Below, piece by piece: positions 35,372 to 49,439 of a stretch of 64,000 nt of DNA; within the stretch, counting starts at the first letter, position 1, and each line of letters starts with the position of its first letter. Both the position numbers and the translations under genes were made by a program. Source of the stretch: Laccaria trichodermophora (taxonomy: Eukaryota > Basidiomycota > Agaricomycetes > Agaricales > Hydnangiaceae); NCBI GenBank assembly GCA_018417955.1, contig JACTVC010000001.1, forward strand, positions 372,001 to 436,000. Direction: 5' to 3'. The notes beneath the pieces are model-generated. The model did not search any database and was not told the origin of the DNA. It saw only the letters and a list, made by a program, of their open reading frames with translations.

Positions 35372-36824
35372 CTACAGCTTTGCCCGTTCAGCTGGTTTTT
35401 CCTGATTCACCCTCACAACTGCCTTTCCCCATGTCTCTCGACGTTCCAGAGCGGCGAGGCCGTTTGTGACTTCGTCCAAGGCGTAAACTTTGGTAAACGT
35501 GACGGGTTTGACTCGGTTAGACGCAAATAGGCTAAAGGAGTGGTGCTTGGTTAAAAAAGTTTCGGTCGTTGAGCTTTTAGAAGGACGCACTCTAGTAATT
35601 CCTTCCACACAACCGGGATGCGACCCGATTCCTTGACTCAAGGGCTATAAGGACCAACGTTGTTCCAGTGAATGGAACTCTACTTACTGGTATATGCACC
35701 CCAGTGTACACCCACTAGTGACACGTTTTTCAAGAGAACAAGATTCATTGGAACCTTCAAAGTGGATACAGGATATCATTCAGCAGTAAATCGCCTAGTT
35801 GTTTAAATAAAATATACCTTTTCGATAGTTCCAGCTGCAAAACCGACAACGAGTGCTCGCCCTTTCCAGGCTATGCACTTGAGGGAATCTTGTCGTTCCC
35901 ATCAAGGATCGTACAAGATATTAGCATTCTGGTCACTCACCGTTGATCAAGCCAACGGGGTCATATATAACATCGACACCTTTTCCCCCTGTTATTTCCA
36001 ATACTTCTTTGTACCACGCAGGTTTGGAATAGTCGACGCCGTAGTCAGCTCCGCCAATGCGTTTTGCAACATCTAGTTTTGCCCCCGACCCTGTAGCGGC
36101 AATTACTTTGGCTCCGAGGGCTATAGGAATCAGTAGGTGTTTGGGCATATCCTAATTATAACCAACCTTTCGCGATTTGGACGGCGGCGATACCAACCCC
36201 TCCTGCTGCGGCAGTCACAAGGACCCATTCACCTAAACACATGAAGGTTATGGCCTACCTCCCATTACAAGAGGTCATTAATACCTGGCTTTAGTTCAGC
36301 CCTGCCGACTAAAGCCTCGTAGCTGGTGGGCCAGGTGATGAATAAGCCTTCGTAACCAAGTCCATTAATCGGAGCGCTCAAACTTAGCAGGTACTAGTAC
36401 GCACCTGCACCTTGATCAAATGAAACGTTGTCCGGGAGGGTAATCAGACGCTCCCAATCAACAGAAACTTTGTCTGCGAATGCTCCTTGGGAAGCACCGA
36501 AAACCCGGTCTCCCGCTTTGTACGGGCAGCCCTTAGGTATCGGCGAGTTTTTGGTAATCCGCCCCGCAAACTCTGACCCAAGAGTGAAAGGGAGTGCAGG
36601 TTTGTTTTGGTATTTCCCCTGGGCTTGCAGAATCTGCCACACAAGTACTGAATGTCAGATTACGGGCGAAGATTATATTTTTGGGGTCATACGTCGAAGA
36701 AGTTCAGCCCTGCGCTGTAGACATCTACGATAACCTGACGCTGGTCTGGTTGAGGCTCTGGGACGTCAATAGAAAGGGATATATTTGACGGATGGCTGAG
36801 CTTCTTAATAACGAATGCACGCAT
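35372..36824 (-). CDS. Quinone oxidoreductase-like MDR family enzyme
   Basis: Zinc-independent medium-chain reductase (zeta-crystallin/QOR type) that uses NADPH to reduce quinones or enones in the cytosol. MRAFVIKKLSHPSNISLSID starts at 36824; GROES-like part: VDVYSAGLNFFD, LPFTLGSEFAGRI, KAGDRVFGASQGAFA. The Rossmann part shows ITWPTSYEALVGRAELKPGE, VTAAAGGVGIAAVQIAKAL and GAKVIAATGSGAKLDVAKR, followed by GADYGVDYSKPAW and GGKGVDVIYDPVG. The C-terminal exon ends WGKAVVRVNQEKPAERAKL with a stop at 35372-35374. About seven exons. No zinc-binding Cys set is seen. Specific substrate unknown. Confidence 0.88.
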
Positions 36825-36980
36825 TGTCAGTTGGTCGCCGGGGGAAATATCAAGCTATGTACATCGTCTTGAACAGAATTTATTACTTCCGGCACGCCGG
36901 TTATGATAACTGCCGGTGATGATGATTGCCACATTAATATGTACAATGAATTGTTCTTTCTCCTGTATATTTCTGCAAGT

Positions 36981-39900
36981 CTAGCTAAAAGCAAATCCCT
37001 CCCCGCCTTCATTGATAGCCATCAACAACTGTTGTCGGAGCATCTCATACGAGGAATATTGTGGAAGATCGATCTGATTGAAACCTGTGGGGAATGGTCA
37101 GGATATGATCAGGAAACAAATACAGGTAACTCGCATGTATGAGCCTGAGGCAATCTGTCGCTTTCTCCATATGCACGGTGAATAGAGAATCTCTGGACAC
37201 CCTGGACACCTTGTAGATCAACGAACCCGCTCAGAGGAACCCGTGAAGTGCCCGTCGCAAAGCTGAGAACCTTGGCTCGCTCATCCCGATTGAAAGATTT
37301 GAGGGCTCGCCACCACCACACTATGTTAGGGTCTGAGCTTGTATACCCATTATATTCGGTGGCGGCTCGCCACTCGTCAACATCAATGTCTGGGGTTCCG
37401 GAAATAAGGAGTTCGAGTTCTTGCTCATTGAACTAGATGAAGGCAAGTAAAATCGTGCTTTGTGTTGAAACTCAGGCTGAGACTCACGATGGTGATCAGA
37501 TCTTTGGGAATGATTTCATAGAATCCAGTGGAAAGACTCTCAATCTGATCCTTGATTGAGGAATAAAGTCGATATTGGGCAGAGTGTTGCACAAATTCTC
37601 GCTTATTCTCCTGCGTAACAGAGATGCTCTCGCCTCCTTCTTTGAGAGGAATAATCTGATTAACACCAAACTAAGGAGGGGGTCAGCATACAATTATTAG
37701 GAAGTTACGACGACCTTACCGCGTCAGCCTCCACACTGAAATTTAGATCCAAAACGGTAGGGTCGTTTTCCAGAATCCAGCAAAGAGATTTGTAGTACTC
37801 TGGATCGACCCATTCAACGTCCTTGTAATCCACAGGCTTGCCTAACAACTGCCGATACAAACTCCTCGCGAAGTATGCATCAAGCAGCCGTCCGTCGTAG
37901 ATTGCTTTGCCTATGACCCTACCCACGAATTTGAAAAATGACAAATGCTCCGGGTTAACCCAAGAATTCTTGTTTGGTTGGTACGTAAGTTTGTCTGCAG
38001 CGCAGGGTTGAAAGAGAGCATTATTTGGGTCAAACATTTGTCGCGCCAAGATTTGGAACCATTCACGGGTGACTCCCCCAGCATCTACGCCTTCTTCATC
38101 GTAGAAACGCACACTGAGTTTTCCATGTTTAATTTGATCACCTGTCTTACGCTGGAGATACTGGAAGCTATCTTCGAAGACACGCGCTCTGCGGACATTG
38201 AGCTGTAGTGTCCCATGATGCTCTCGTGCGTGCGGTCGTCGATGCAATTGTTGGTTAAAGTAGTTTCTTTTGTTGTCAAAGTCGAGAACTCGGGGATTGT
38301 TGACCAAGAGAGAGAAAGAGCCGCTCATCAGAGAGGGATTATTTCTCACCATTAAGTTGAGAACCTTTCGGTGAGAATCGGTGAAGCTGATAAAGAGATC
38401 CTCCATAGATTCCCTAGGCGTCGCAGGGGACCTTGGAGAGGCAGATGCGTGCAATGCACGAGAAACCGTCCCAAGCTGCGCTTTCGATCCCACGTACTTG
38501 CAAACAACCATCAACGCTTCGATTAAAGGCAGCAGAACGGTAGCAATGTTTTCAGTGTCAGGTTTTTTCTCAATGACGGACAAACAATCTCCAAGCCTCC
38601 GCCATAAGGGAGTAAATCGGAAGGATTCGTAGATAGATTGCACCTTCTCCACGTCGTTGTTAGCCATGGTGGGTGGCGGAGTCCTCGGGGTGTACATGTA
38701 ATCAATAGTTTTCAAAACTCTGAGCAGTTTGGCCTGTGTCGAAGATGCTGGAGAGAACTTGGCGGCAACTGAACCAATAGTAACGTCATTCTCGGCTTCT
38801 TGTAGCGCACCTGCCAGCTCCTCCAAGTCCGTGTCAAGTGTTTGTCCAAATTCCTGTGCTTTGCTCTTTAATTCGTGCGCGATAACGTCACGGGCGTCCG
38901 GAATGTAAGACAGATGTTGAATTAAAGACAGGCTCTGCTGGAACGTGCGCCCGGAGCATTCCCCAATGGTCAGAATGTTTACGATGAGTCGTAATACTGC
39001 ATGTGGAACTTGAGGGGGATTAGCCAACAAAATTTTCTCCTCAACTGCTTCAATAGAGAGTTTCTGAGGATTTTCAACCGAGGCAGCTGGAACAGGAGAT
39101 CCGCCTACTTAACGTCATTAGTGGTTGACTCAAGGAATTAGGGTAAAAATAAACATACTAGCATTCAATGACGTCGACTCGTTCGTCGAAGGTTCCGAAG
39201 GGCGTGTCGTTGAATCCACTTGGACGTTCGTGCTCGATCCATCCGTAGGAGGTGCTCTATCGGGAACAGCAGTTATAGCTGACGTTGTGATTTCCGGTTC
39301 AGGAACTTTATCTGTCTTCTCCCTATCCTTGAGACTTGTGAGAGGTCGTGTGACGGTTGCCAACAGACTAACAACTGCCTCCATGATGGCAGGGGTGCGA
39401 AGGAGGGATTGTCGATCCAGCAATCCCAGTAAAAGAACGATCGGGTAATGCGTTTGAGGTATCTGTTTCTCCCTCCCTTTCCCCTTTTTCGTGGCAGCTT
39501 TCCGTAACCCGAAGGGTAGTTCATGTTCCGTTAAGAAGAACAACGAGGAGAGATCGTTGGCGCTAACGATATACGACAACGCCTCTAAACATCGCTGCGC
39601 GATAAGATCTGGAACAGCTTCAACATGTGACGCTGGCAAGGGGAATCCTGCTAGATACTCGGACCCTGCTTTCTGCTTTCCTGCTGGTTTCTGCGTTTGT
39701 GGCTTCGAACCTTTGACAGATAGTTGAGAAAAACTTTTGTCCACAGCTGCGAGATCACCAGTGCCGTCTTGCAGTATGTTCAAGAGCAGATTGAAGAGCT
39801 CCGTACGTGTTTTGGCGTTCTCACAGAGGTGAACGAGAGCCTTAAAGAGGAGAGTCTTTTTGAAGACTTGAGGGAAGAATAATAATCGCACCAGGACGGC

Positions 39901-42900
39901 AATGCCTGCCTTGTCTAGAAGTTGAATTGCGTCGTGGAGGGGTGAAAACTTCCTTGCATGAGGGATTCCTGGTGGCATTACACGGGAAGGGGCGCCACGA
40001 GTTGCCAATCTCTGACGCGGTGCCAGTCCATCACGATATGCGCCAGCCTCTGCAATCATGTGGGAAGGTAGAGTCTGAATGAAGCCATCGTCTTGATCCA
40101 TCAGCACCGCCTGACGCAATGTGGGATCAAGGCTAGCGATGAAGCTTGCGGGGTCAATGTCGGCAGGGGTAGCAACTGTTGCACCTGACGGCGCGTCTTC
40201 TGCTCTCCGACGTGCCCGTTCGATTGCCTCCTGTTGGATGATCTCGGCCCGAATTTCGGGAGGAAGGGCTTCAAGAAACTCGGAACTGATCTGCGAGTCG
40301 GGGGGTCGCTCAACTCGTGCCGCACGTTGATCACGTACATGCTGGTTTAAAACTTCTTCCCTCATATCATCGGGCAAGGCCTCCAAAAAGGTGGGATCGA
40401 TACCGGTATCAGTTATGTCCACTGCACTGCCGTGAATTATCACTGTAACGCGTTCAGAAGTGGTCGTGGCGGCGAATGACGACTCGGCAGGCGCTTCAGT
40501 GTGAGGTTCCATAGATGGTTCAGCTTCTGTTGGAGGAGAGACGAGCGACTGATTTCCTGAAATATCTGCCATCTCTGTGTCTGCATCAATATCCACCGGG
40601 CTAGCCATTTCCATGACCTGATCTTGTTCACCCTGACGTTCATCGGCGGGCATAGGAGGGGTCGTCGAAGCCTCTCCGCTGGAGGCTGCGGCGGGAATGG
40701 CGTCTGCGGTGCTGGAAGGAGATTCTGCAACAGGCTGCTCTGTTTCGGGAACCCTGTACTTTTCTTCCGCTGCTTTGACTTCTGATTTCATCTGCTCTTG
40801 CTGTCGGCGATCAGCTTCTTCCACCTCCTCACGCAATTTGGCCTGTTTCACGGCTTCTACTGCTGCAGGAAGAAGGGCCAGTGTAACGTGATTTATGAGT
40901 TTTCCAATACGCTCTGTTACGAAGTCGCCATGCAAAATCTTCATTTCTTCTGCCCATCGTTGTAGCGTCAGCAGGGGATCGAATTCGCGCCCTTGCCGTT
41001 GTCCTGGGGGTCGTGGGGCCCTCTCAACACGGATGGCGGCGGAAAATAGGCCTTGATTAACGCGACGGCTTGGAACATAGCCGCGGTCGAGATTCACAAG
41101 GGCTCCAGCAGGAACATCGAACCGGAAAGTCTCTGGACCACCACCACGTCCACGGGAAACAACTCCCAAGTGTTGTAAAACATGCATGGAGCCTCCGCCG
41201 AGTATGTCATCAATAGACTGGATGAAATCATTTGATCCACCTGCAACAATCCGCTGAGTCTGACGTGAGCCTCTACTCTGGTTGACCGATGCCCTATTTC
41301 CGGATGATGAGTCAAGCAAGAGAGGATGCGTTGTCGACTCCGGAGGAGCCGACGGTGCGTTTCTGGACCGTCCGAAGACTTGCACATGATCATCTCCTTA
41401 AGGAATAGTCAGCACATAATTTTTGACATGAATTAGTTGCGACAGCTACCAGTGGCCCGACGACGAGATACAAACAAACCTGCACCATCTCGGCCGCCAC
41501 CGCCTGTCGTTACCAAACCTCCACCAAAGTTGAAAATACCTTCGCCACTGAAAACGCCATTTTCCATGACGAATTCCTCTTCGTCGGAGCCCATATCAGG
41601 TTCCTCTTCCTCATGGTGGATGATTTGAATGGGAACTGGATGAAGTATTTAAGATCCAAGCGGAAGACAAATAAAATTGAAAGTACCCCCATGCTCCTCT
41701 TCCTCGTCTAGATCATCCCGGGAGGTTTCTAGACCATTGGCTTCACCACGGATGTCCTGGAGCTAGTCAGTAACCTCTCAATAAGCTCGGCGTTTGTTCA
41801 GACATACCTCCCACATCATTTCTTCGTCGGCCTCTTCGTCGGCCTCGCCTTCGTCGTCATCACCTTCGTCATCCTCGTCATCGTCGTCGTCGTCGTGACT
41901 ATCATGATTCTCTACCAAACCTTCCTCTTCCTCTTCCTCTCCTTCATCCCAGACTTCACTCGGGTTGTGTGTTGCATTTTCAAGATCATCTTCGTCTGCT
42001 TCATCCTCTGTATTTGAAGTGTCCTCGCTCCCGGTTTCCTCCCCGAAATCCATTTCAACGTCTTCGTCTTCGTCTTCATCTTCATCATCCATTTCCTCAT
42101 CCTCAGGGTAATGACCATCATCCATCTCCTAATTCAAATAAGAATTAATCCATTGACAGGCGTAGATAATAAACTCACGCCTGCATACATGCCCAGGGCG
42201 GAATTCCTGTACAGATCAGGAGTTTCCTCCCGGCCTGCATCGTCCAGATCATCGTCTCCTTCTCCGGAGGCGAAGGAAGACTGACTAGCAGATCGAGGAG
42301 CACCACTCTCTTCCTTACTTTTGCTTGAACTTCGACTCATTTTGATTGCAATCTTCGTTCTACGAGAGGGTGAGCTGGTTGCAATGAGAGTAATATAAAT
42401 TCGGCGTACAGGTGTTCGAGTGGTCGAAGAATTGATGTTACCAGGTTGCGAACATTGGGATAATTGAGATCTACCTCAGAAAGAGCCGTCGTTAGGGTAG
42501 CAACGAAATTCTTTTCTAACATAACCTTAGCCAGATGTGTAGGAACTTCATCCAGATGTTTCCGATCACGGGAAGCTGTGTTAAACCGCACCGTCAAGAG
42601 CCGGTGACAGAGATCGGCGAGAGCAAGCAAACGACCATATCTTGCTTCCATACTTTCCGACGGAGAGAGCTCTTTGATTGCGCGACTGAGAGTTTCCAGA
42701 ACAAATTTCCGAACGGATACCAAATCGGACGACACGTCCTTCACTTCATGCGTTGAAGATGTGTCAACGCAGAGAGCAACCACAACCGACATAGCCCAAT
42801 TGCAAAGAGTAATCCTATTACGTGCTCTGGCATCGGGCTGAGGATTTATTGTGCCGAAAGTGATGAGCTCGTTAAGGAGGAAGTGCAATGTGACTGTCCT

Positions 42901-45900
42901 AAACCTGTTCATAGGCTCCTTTGCTGGTGTCTGGGACCGTTTCTTTGGCGAAAACGAGAGAAATGCTAACTTGCAAGTGTCGTAAGAGAACAGTAACTCG
43001 GTGAGGCATTGCATCAAGAAACAAAGATATTGGTATTTGTCATAGATGTTGATCGGCTCTTCCACATTTTCTGTGCTCTCCGGATGTACGACAGGGTCAG
43101 CCAAGATCTCAGATGTGGCCAGTGCTGCATCTGAAGCAGAGGAAAGCGTGCCTATGCGTGCAGGTGGTGGCGGAGGTTGATCGTTGATCGTTTTCAATGT
43201 GGCCATGAGTTCGTTGATGAGGAGGTGAATGAGAGCCTCAACGACCTTTCTGGGCTGCGCGGCAGAATGTGATGAGGGGTTATCTACCTGCATTTCAGGA
43301 GATTTTCGGCCGTCAACTGCTTCTGCCTTATCCTCCAGATTCGGTGAAGTAACTTTAAGGCTGATATTGGGGCTTGCCGTAAACGGTTGCCCAAGCTGGC
43401 AAAGGGACGACGTTGTTTCGATAAAAAGTGCTGTGTCCCGGAGGGCCATGGCGCTACAATTTCGAACGTAGGTAGCTATTTCAACAACACGGGTTCTTGG
43501 TTGCGCAAAATATCTCCTTATAGCTTGTTTCATGATATGTTGGACAGTCGTAGAGTCTTCCACAATATGACGTAAGATGGTGGCAATGTACGAAGAACCC
43601 CCTGTTACAGGAGACGCTCGAATGCGTTTGAAGAGCAGGTCAAGCCCTTCGCGGTTGACAAACTGAGAAGCCATGTCCTTGTCTCGAGTGAACAACACGA
43701 GAAGTCGTAGAGCGGAAAGCAGTTCATCTGAAGCCAAGTCATCCACTTCAAGGAGGCGTAGACAGAAATCGAAGATGACTCCCCGAGCTTCCAAGTGTTT
43801 GGGGCCCACTGGTATGGCTTCTGCAACAATGGCATCCGCTTCTTTAGGTAGAGTGATGGTGCGGGGCTCTTCAGCTAATGTAAAAAGTGCTTCTGTGACA
43901 AGTAGATGTGACGCCAGCCATCGAGGAGGATGTTTGAGGTCAATGCTAGGCAACAACAATGCTAATAGTTGGTCCAACAAAGTATTTCTTGACTCCATTT
44001 CGAGTGAAGCGGGTGCTTCACAAAGAACCAGCGCAAGGAGGCGGCACCTATTCGCAAGCGGTTGCTCATGTGCATTATCAGGGGACAGTGAAAAAGCTTT
44101 GACGTCGTCAACAAGATCCCGTACTGCGCGCGTTTGATGTGTATTGTTAGCTTTCGTGAAAGCGACATGGAGATCGAAGAGAAGTTGAGTGTGCTCATCG
44201 ATTAGCAAAAGTGACTGTCGGCTGATGCTGGCAACAAGAGGTTCTCGAGCTTCATTCAATGATTTCCGCCAACCATCTGAACCCTTTATTGAAACGGTAG
44301 AATCGAGTGAGGGCGAAGCAGCATGCGGAGGTAGAGGTATGTTTGCTTCCGCACTGGGATCCGTTGGAACTTCATCTGTGTTTGTGTCCTCCGCGATTGG
44401 CTCTTCAATTTGCTCAGCTTCAGGGTCCGAGATCAAGGAGAATGGATGAGAGAGAAGGTATTCAGTAGCAGCATTGACGTTGTTATGCGTCCGGGTAAGG
44501 GCACGCTCGGCGGCTGATCGAGGGAATCCCATGTCTGTTAATATGTGGACGCGAGCTTGATCAAGACCTGATGGACGGGGAACCCCTGCAGGGGCCGAAG
44601 CAACGTCGGCATTTGGATCTACTTTCGGCTCCTCGTTTTCCCCGTTCGCCAGTTCCAAAACCGTGCGCACCACGGCTCTGATGACACCAAGGGGGGCTTG
44701 CACAAGCCACGATGATTCCCACAGCCTTCGTACTGTAGGTAGGGCTGCCGTTCGAAGTCTGACAAGAAAATTGTGCGGTTCAAAGTAATCTGGATCTGTG
44801 TCCTTCTTGTCACGGCTCACAAGTAAAAACGTTTGACCGGAATCAAGGAGGGGCCTCGATGAGATGATAGGGTGAAGCAAGCTCAGTGCCACTTTGAGGC
44901 CTCCGTATGCGTGTAAGAGGTCTTTTCGTTGAACGTCTGTGCGATCGCTTTCCCCAATGTTCACAATCACCTCAATCATTGACATGAACGCCCCACAGAC
45001 ATTGAATAATGCAGGGAATCCGTCCGCGCGGTAAAAGGCTGCGAGTTGTACTGTGTGTAAGGTGCTTGATGAAGTGCGGTCTGTGGAAGGTTAGTTGACA
45101 CAAGAAATATCGCAAGACATTGAATAATTGTACCATCATAGAGTAAGAGGGCGAGTAAACCCAAAATGACGCTGTAATATGTAAAGAGAGAAGCCGTATC
45201 ATCTGCATCGATTTTCATTTCTAAGACCTCATTGAGCACATTGTTAGACTCACGGTGACCTTCGACGCTCAGGTGCTTTAACATAATGTCGGCGACAATC
45301 TTTGAAGACTCCGCCATTTGTTTCTTCTGTGCAGCATCAGGATTTCGCCTGGCGTGAAACATCTTTACCATTGCTGAAGAAACAAACTCAAGCAAACCTC
45401 AATAAAATGCAGAGATGATTTTACCTTGGAAGAAGGGTGCCAGAGCATTGGGCAGGCCATGCGTGATGTGTTTGAGGGCTGCAGCGTTGTTATTCCGAGG
45501 ATCGTTGTGACTGGACCGATCCATCCCGTTGACAGGCATGGAATTGGTCCCGTCCACTGCTTGAACTCCATTTGTGGCACTCAAACCACTGGCTGCGAAA
45601 GAGTTCTCGTCTGGAAGATCAACATCGGATCGCTTTGGAGATCCCTCCAGGGGGGACGATGAGGGGCTTGTCTGCAAATTTATCCCCCTCAATGTGAGGC
45701 CAGCGTTGAGAGCAATGTTTTCCCATATACTGGCTCGATGGAGTGACCCAAGGTCTGCTACGACTAGAGGCGAGGTATTATTCATAAATGTTTGAAGGAG
45801 ACCAATTGCTCCCCGCCCATGAGCATATCCTGCTGTGGCAAAGACGTCAGAGAGCAGAGTGATCCGGATATGGAGCGTCACAAGACATCTAAAACGCTCA

Positions 45901-48900
45901 TTTGCTAATTCACATTCACCATCTACGCGATGTCAGTTCATGATATAGGACTGAATGGGGGCGATTTACCCGTAATGTCAATCAATGGGAGCAATTTGGA
46001 GGGTTCTGTAACATTTTCCCAGAACCCATGAGTCTCCGCCAATGAATCCTTGACCAGGGTTGCCAAATGTAGAAGGGTTTCGCTCGTGGCCACCTCTGTC
46101 ATCGTACGCATGACTTGGACCATTGAATCTGACGCTACACTATTCGCAAAATCGAAGGGCAAGCACGGAAGAGCAGTAAATCGGCCAAGATGAGAAAGTC
46201 CATCGGTCTCTGTGATGAAGTCCTTGCAATGTGGCGTATGCTGGAATAGACCTTCCAGAAACTAGCGATCGATTTAGTTGGTAAATTTATCAACCTGATG
46301 ACTACAACTTACGCGACCCAAAATATCAATGAATGACACCACCATATTATCGTGAGCTTTAACAGCATCCTCATATTCGGAATCTGTTTCACCCAAGGGC
46401 TCCTCTGCGGCGACAGCACCTGGTCTCGCCAAATCCTCTGAGTCTGCTTCTTCCATTGTGACATCAACATCGGCGGCCAGGACCGGAACAGGTATCAATT
46501 GGTACCATTGAAGAATATCCCTCGGAATGCGATACGACAACCCAAGATTCTCAATGTTATTCATCGTTGACTTCAAAGCTTCAAAAACGGCACTCTTCAG
46601 CGTCGGATGGTGACGAATAAGCTCGTCGATAGCTGTGCCAATGAGCACTGCATTCTCCTTTTCAATCAAAACTTTGAGATGTCGCTGTGAAGTAAATATT
46701 GTGAAAATTGCAGGAATTATGCTCGGGCGGTTTGCTAATTGAGCCTGTCCAGATTCATTGAGACAAAGTGCCCCAATTGCGTTCGGGATGGCTTGGATAA
46801 CCTGAGTCTTGTCAACACAGTTCAAAGCGATAATTTTGAAAAGCGACTGACCTCGATGGATGGTTCAATTCCCGCCTCAATCGCTTCGTAGAATGTTTTG
46901 GGTAGTCCCGCTTCCTGGATGATGGTTAAAGAAGTCGGCTCATTGTGCACAAAAGTCGCCATGATGTTGATCGCTAGTGCATACATAAATATGAGTGGCA
47001 CGCTCTCTACGATCGGGTGTCATTGCCTTACCAAATGGCAGTATGCTGGACCCAAACAGGCCACGATATTCAATGATCTTCTTGACTGACCTCAGAAGGG
47101 ACATGTCAATTAATCCACGAAGACCTTCCGTAGTGCCAGAGGATTGCATCATCCGATGCATTGAACGTAGGATATGTTTCAGAACTGCTACTCTTGCAAT
47201 GGGAAGTTCACCTTCACAGAGGAGAAATGAAGCAAAATAGTCGAATTACACCACGCCAAGACACGTAAATAGGTAACAACTCACCAGACGTCCCATTAAT
47301 TTCGGGAGATGAAATCGAATTCCCGTTCTCTTTGATGTCCAAGTCAACCTCGTGCTAGACGCCGTCAATGATACCGCTAAGTGCAAGAAATCGATCCGAC
47401 TGACCTCAATTCTCTCAACGAGAACGTCAACTCCTCGCGCACCACAGAAAAGATGGAAGGCATTGGTGAAGCTGTAAAGGACGTTATCAACCAATTGCAT
47501 CGTCTTAGATACAGCTTGTAGTCGAAGGGGCGACTTGTTGTCTATCATCTGGATGAGGAGAGGGATTAAACCAGCACCAATAACCATATTTCCACCCGAT
47601 GCGTGTGACGCAATGAATGTCACAAAAGAAAGCAGAGCTTCAATAAACGTATGGGGGAGCCTGGATTCTTCGTTCGCGACATCGCCAACCGTTTTTCGTA
47701 CAAGGGCCATTAATATGCCATGGTTGACGCCAGCATTAACAGCAGTCAAAACTTCTTGTATACGGTTTCTATACCGTGCCAAGGCGTCAAGAGCGGCAAT
47801 GGCTGCTGTCTGAACCTGCACTGGAATCCCATGATCGATTTGAAGCAGCTCCGCGATGTGGACAATTAAATCCGGCTCGTAGAGGAACAGATTCGAGGTA
47901 GCTTGAGACTCTGGGTGGGTGTGACCGTAGATGGCGATGGCTAGAAGTCTAATAATGACGAGCTTTTCACGGTCCGCTGTCCTGTCCTTTACCAATGATG
48001 CGACGGTACGGATGCGGCATAGGACTTCAAATTTTTCGCTGTCCGGAATAGAATATGCGTCAATAGCGTCGGCCAAAACATTCATGACTGGTTGTGCAAG
48101 CACCGTTGCTTCTCCGATGTGCACGGTGACGGCGCCTGGAACACTCCGCTCCTGTGAGGTGGGCTCCACAGAGTCCTCTGCTTTCTTCTCCCCAGCTCCA
48201 GTGCCTTCTGTCGTTCTGTAGAAGGTAAAATTGACTTCGCGGGCCTCTGCAGGAAGGGCTTCAAGGTCTGCGTTGCCTTCGCCACAAGAAAGGTCAACTA
48301 GCCCAATCCCATATTCACGCAAATGTGGCCACTTTTTCGCGAGAGATTGTAGACGAGTCGTAGAGATACTGAGCGCATGAGAGACGGAAGGTTGGGCAGA
48401 ATACTGCTGAGATGGTCGGAGGAGGAGGTTCAGCGCCAAAACGAGAATATCCAAATCGGACGTGAACAGGAGGCTATTCAGCCGCTACATGAAGATGCAG
48501 AGTCAAGGTGGGTGAAGACAAAAAAGGGGACAAAGCTTACATCGTATGAGCTGAATGTCTTCCTGTTTGTGGAATTTTCAAGCAATAACCGCTCAAAACG
48601 AAGTATTTCAGCGATAAGACGTTTGGAGGTAGGAGTGAATGGATTTAGTTGTAGCTTGTCTAAGTCATACTCATTGATTATTTCTTCCAAAATGCCGTCG
48701 AACTTGTTCAGGACCTTGATCCAAGCATTGAGATCGGACCGCGGCCATTTCCAAGAGTCAATCTGGGACAAAACATCTAGAAGTTCGCTTGTTGAAGTGT
48801 TGATCAGTTTCGTTATTAGCTCTGCCACTTGAGTTGGCTGACAAGGGAAGAAAGTTAGATGAGGAACGCGTTCAAACGGAAAAAAAGTGAAACCTACTGG

Positions 48901-48936
48901 AGGCACCGCTTTCTTCGATTTGTGCAAGATCTTCAT
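36981..48936 (-). CDS. TOM1: Giant HECT E3 ubiquitin ligase, TOM1/HUWE1 family
   Basis: A very large (roughly 3,600-residue) nuclear/cytoplasmic ubiquitin ligase; yeast Tom1 clears excess ribosomal proteins and histones and supports mRNA export. The start MKILHKSKKAVPPVGF lies at 48936. N-terminal armadillo-like regions (DUF908/DUF913 type) span about 48.9-45.0 kb. A UBA domain, ILTDMGFPRSAAERALTRTH then NNVNAATEYLL, is at about 44.5 kb. A strongly acidic stretch (DDDDDEDDEGDDDEGEADEE) lies at 41.8-42.1 kb, as in Tom1. DUF4414-like sequence with FLEALPDDMREEVLNQH and FLEALPPEIRAEIIQQ repeats is at 40.2-40.4 kb. The HECT domain runs from about 38.3 kb: KLSVRFYDEEGVDAGGVTRE, FKFVGRVIGKAIYDGRLLDA, LISGTPDIDVDEW. 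The catalytic Cys is in LPQAHTCFNQIDLPQ, split by an intron between HTC and FNQ. The stop is at 36981-36983 after EGFAFS. Confidence 0.95.
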
Positions 48937-49162
48937 TTTCCACGACTGAGTCGGGAGAATGAGAGCTTTAGTTGTGTGTCAACGGGCGCTTAAATGTATA
49001 GATGGCAGATGCAAGACGCGTAGTGGCAGGATGGCCAGAATCTTGAGTGTCGAGACCCCAAGTCAACTTTAGCGCTTATGAAGGCCCAAGGGTAGTTAGT
49101 AGATGCTGACGCAAGCTGTGACTAATAACGCGTCAGTCACATCATCCCTGAGTACTGAGTCC

Positions 49163-49382
49163 TATGGAAAGCAAGACTGATCTGCTCTGAATACTCGGTT
49201 GCCGATTGATGGCCGCATATTATCAAGTCATTTCATTGATTTGTAATATTTGTACAATAATTATGCAATCTGCATTAAAGAATTTCCCCTCCACCTCGCC
49301 ATCGCCGAAGTCTTGCCGTCTAACATCCACCTTGCATTGGCATCATCTGAGCACGTATACTTAATGTATAGCTACTGGATAA
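49163..49382 (+). repeat. Left terminal inverted repeat
   Basis: Pairs with 50755-50954 in inverted orientation. It includes the shared segments CTCGGTTGCCGATTGATGGC and CGTCTAACATCCACCTT and carries an extra ~20 bp near 49275. Confidence 0.85.
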
Positions 49383-49439
49383 TATTTTGATTTGAAACAT
49401 TACTACCTTACAGAAAACTTAGCTACTTATTACAATTAC

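Noticed and set aside
39125..40891. Plus-strand frames opposite the DUF4414 part of TOM1
   Set aside because: The minus frame is long and carries the repeated FLEALP motifs; the opposite frames are chance.
43673..44449. Plus-strand open frames of up to about 150 codons opposite TOM1
   Set aside because: They are Ser/Arg-rich mirrors of the conserved minus-strand coding sequence and have no motifs of their own.
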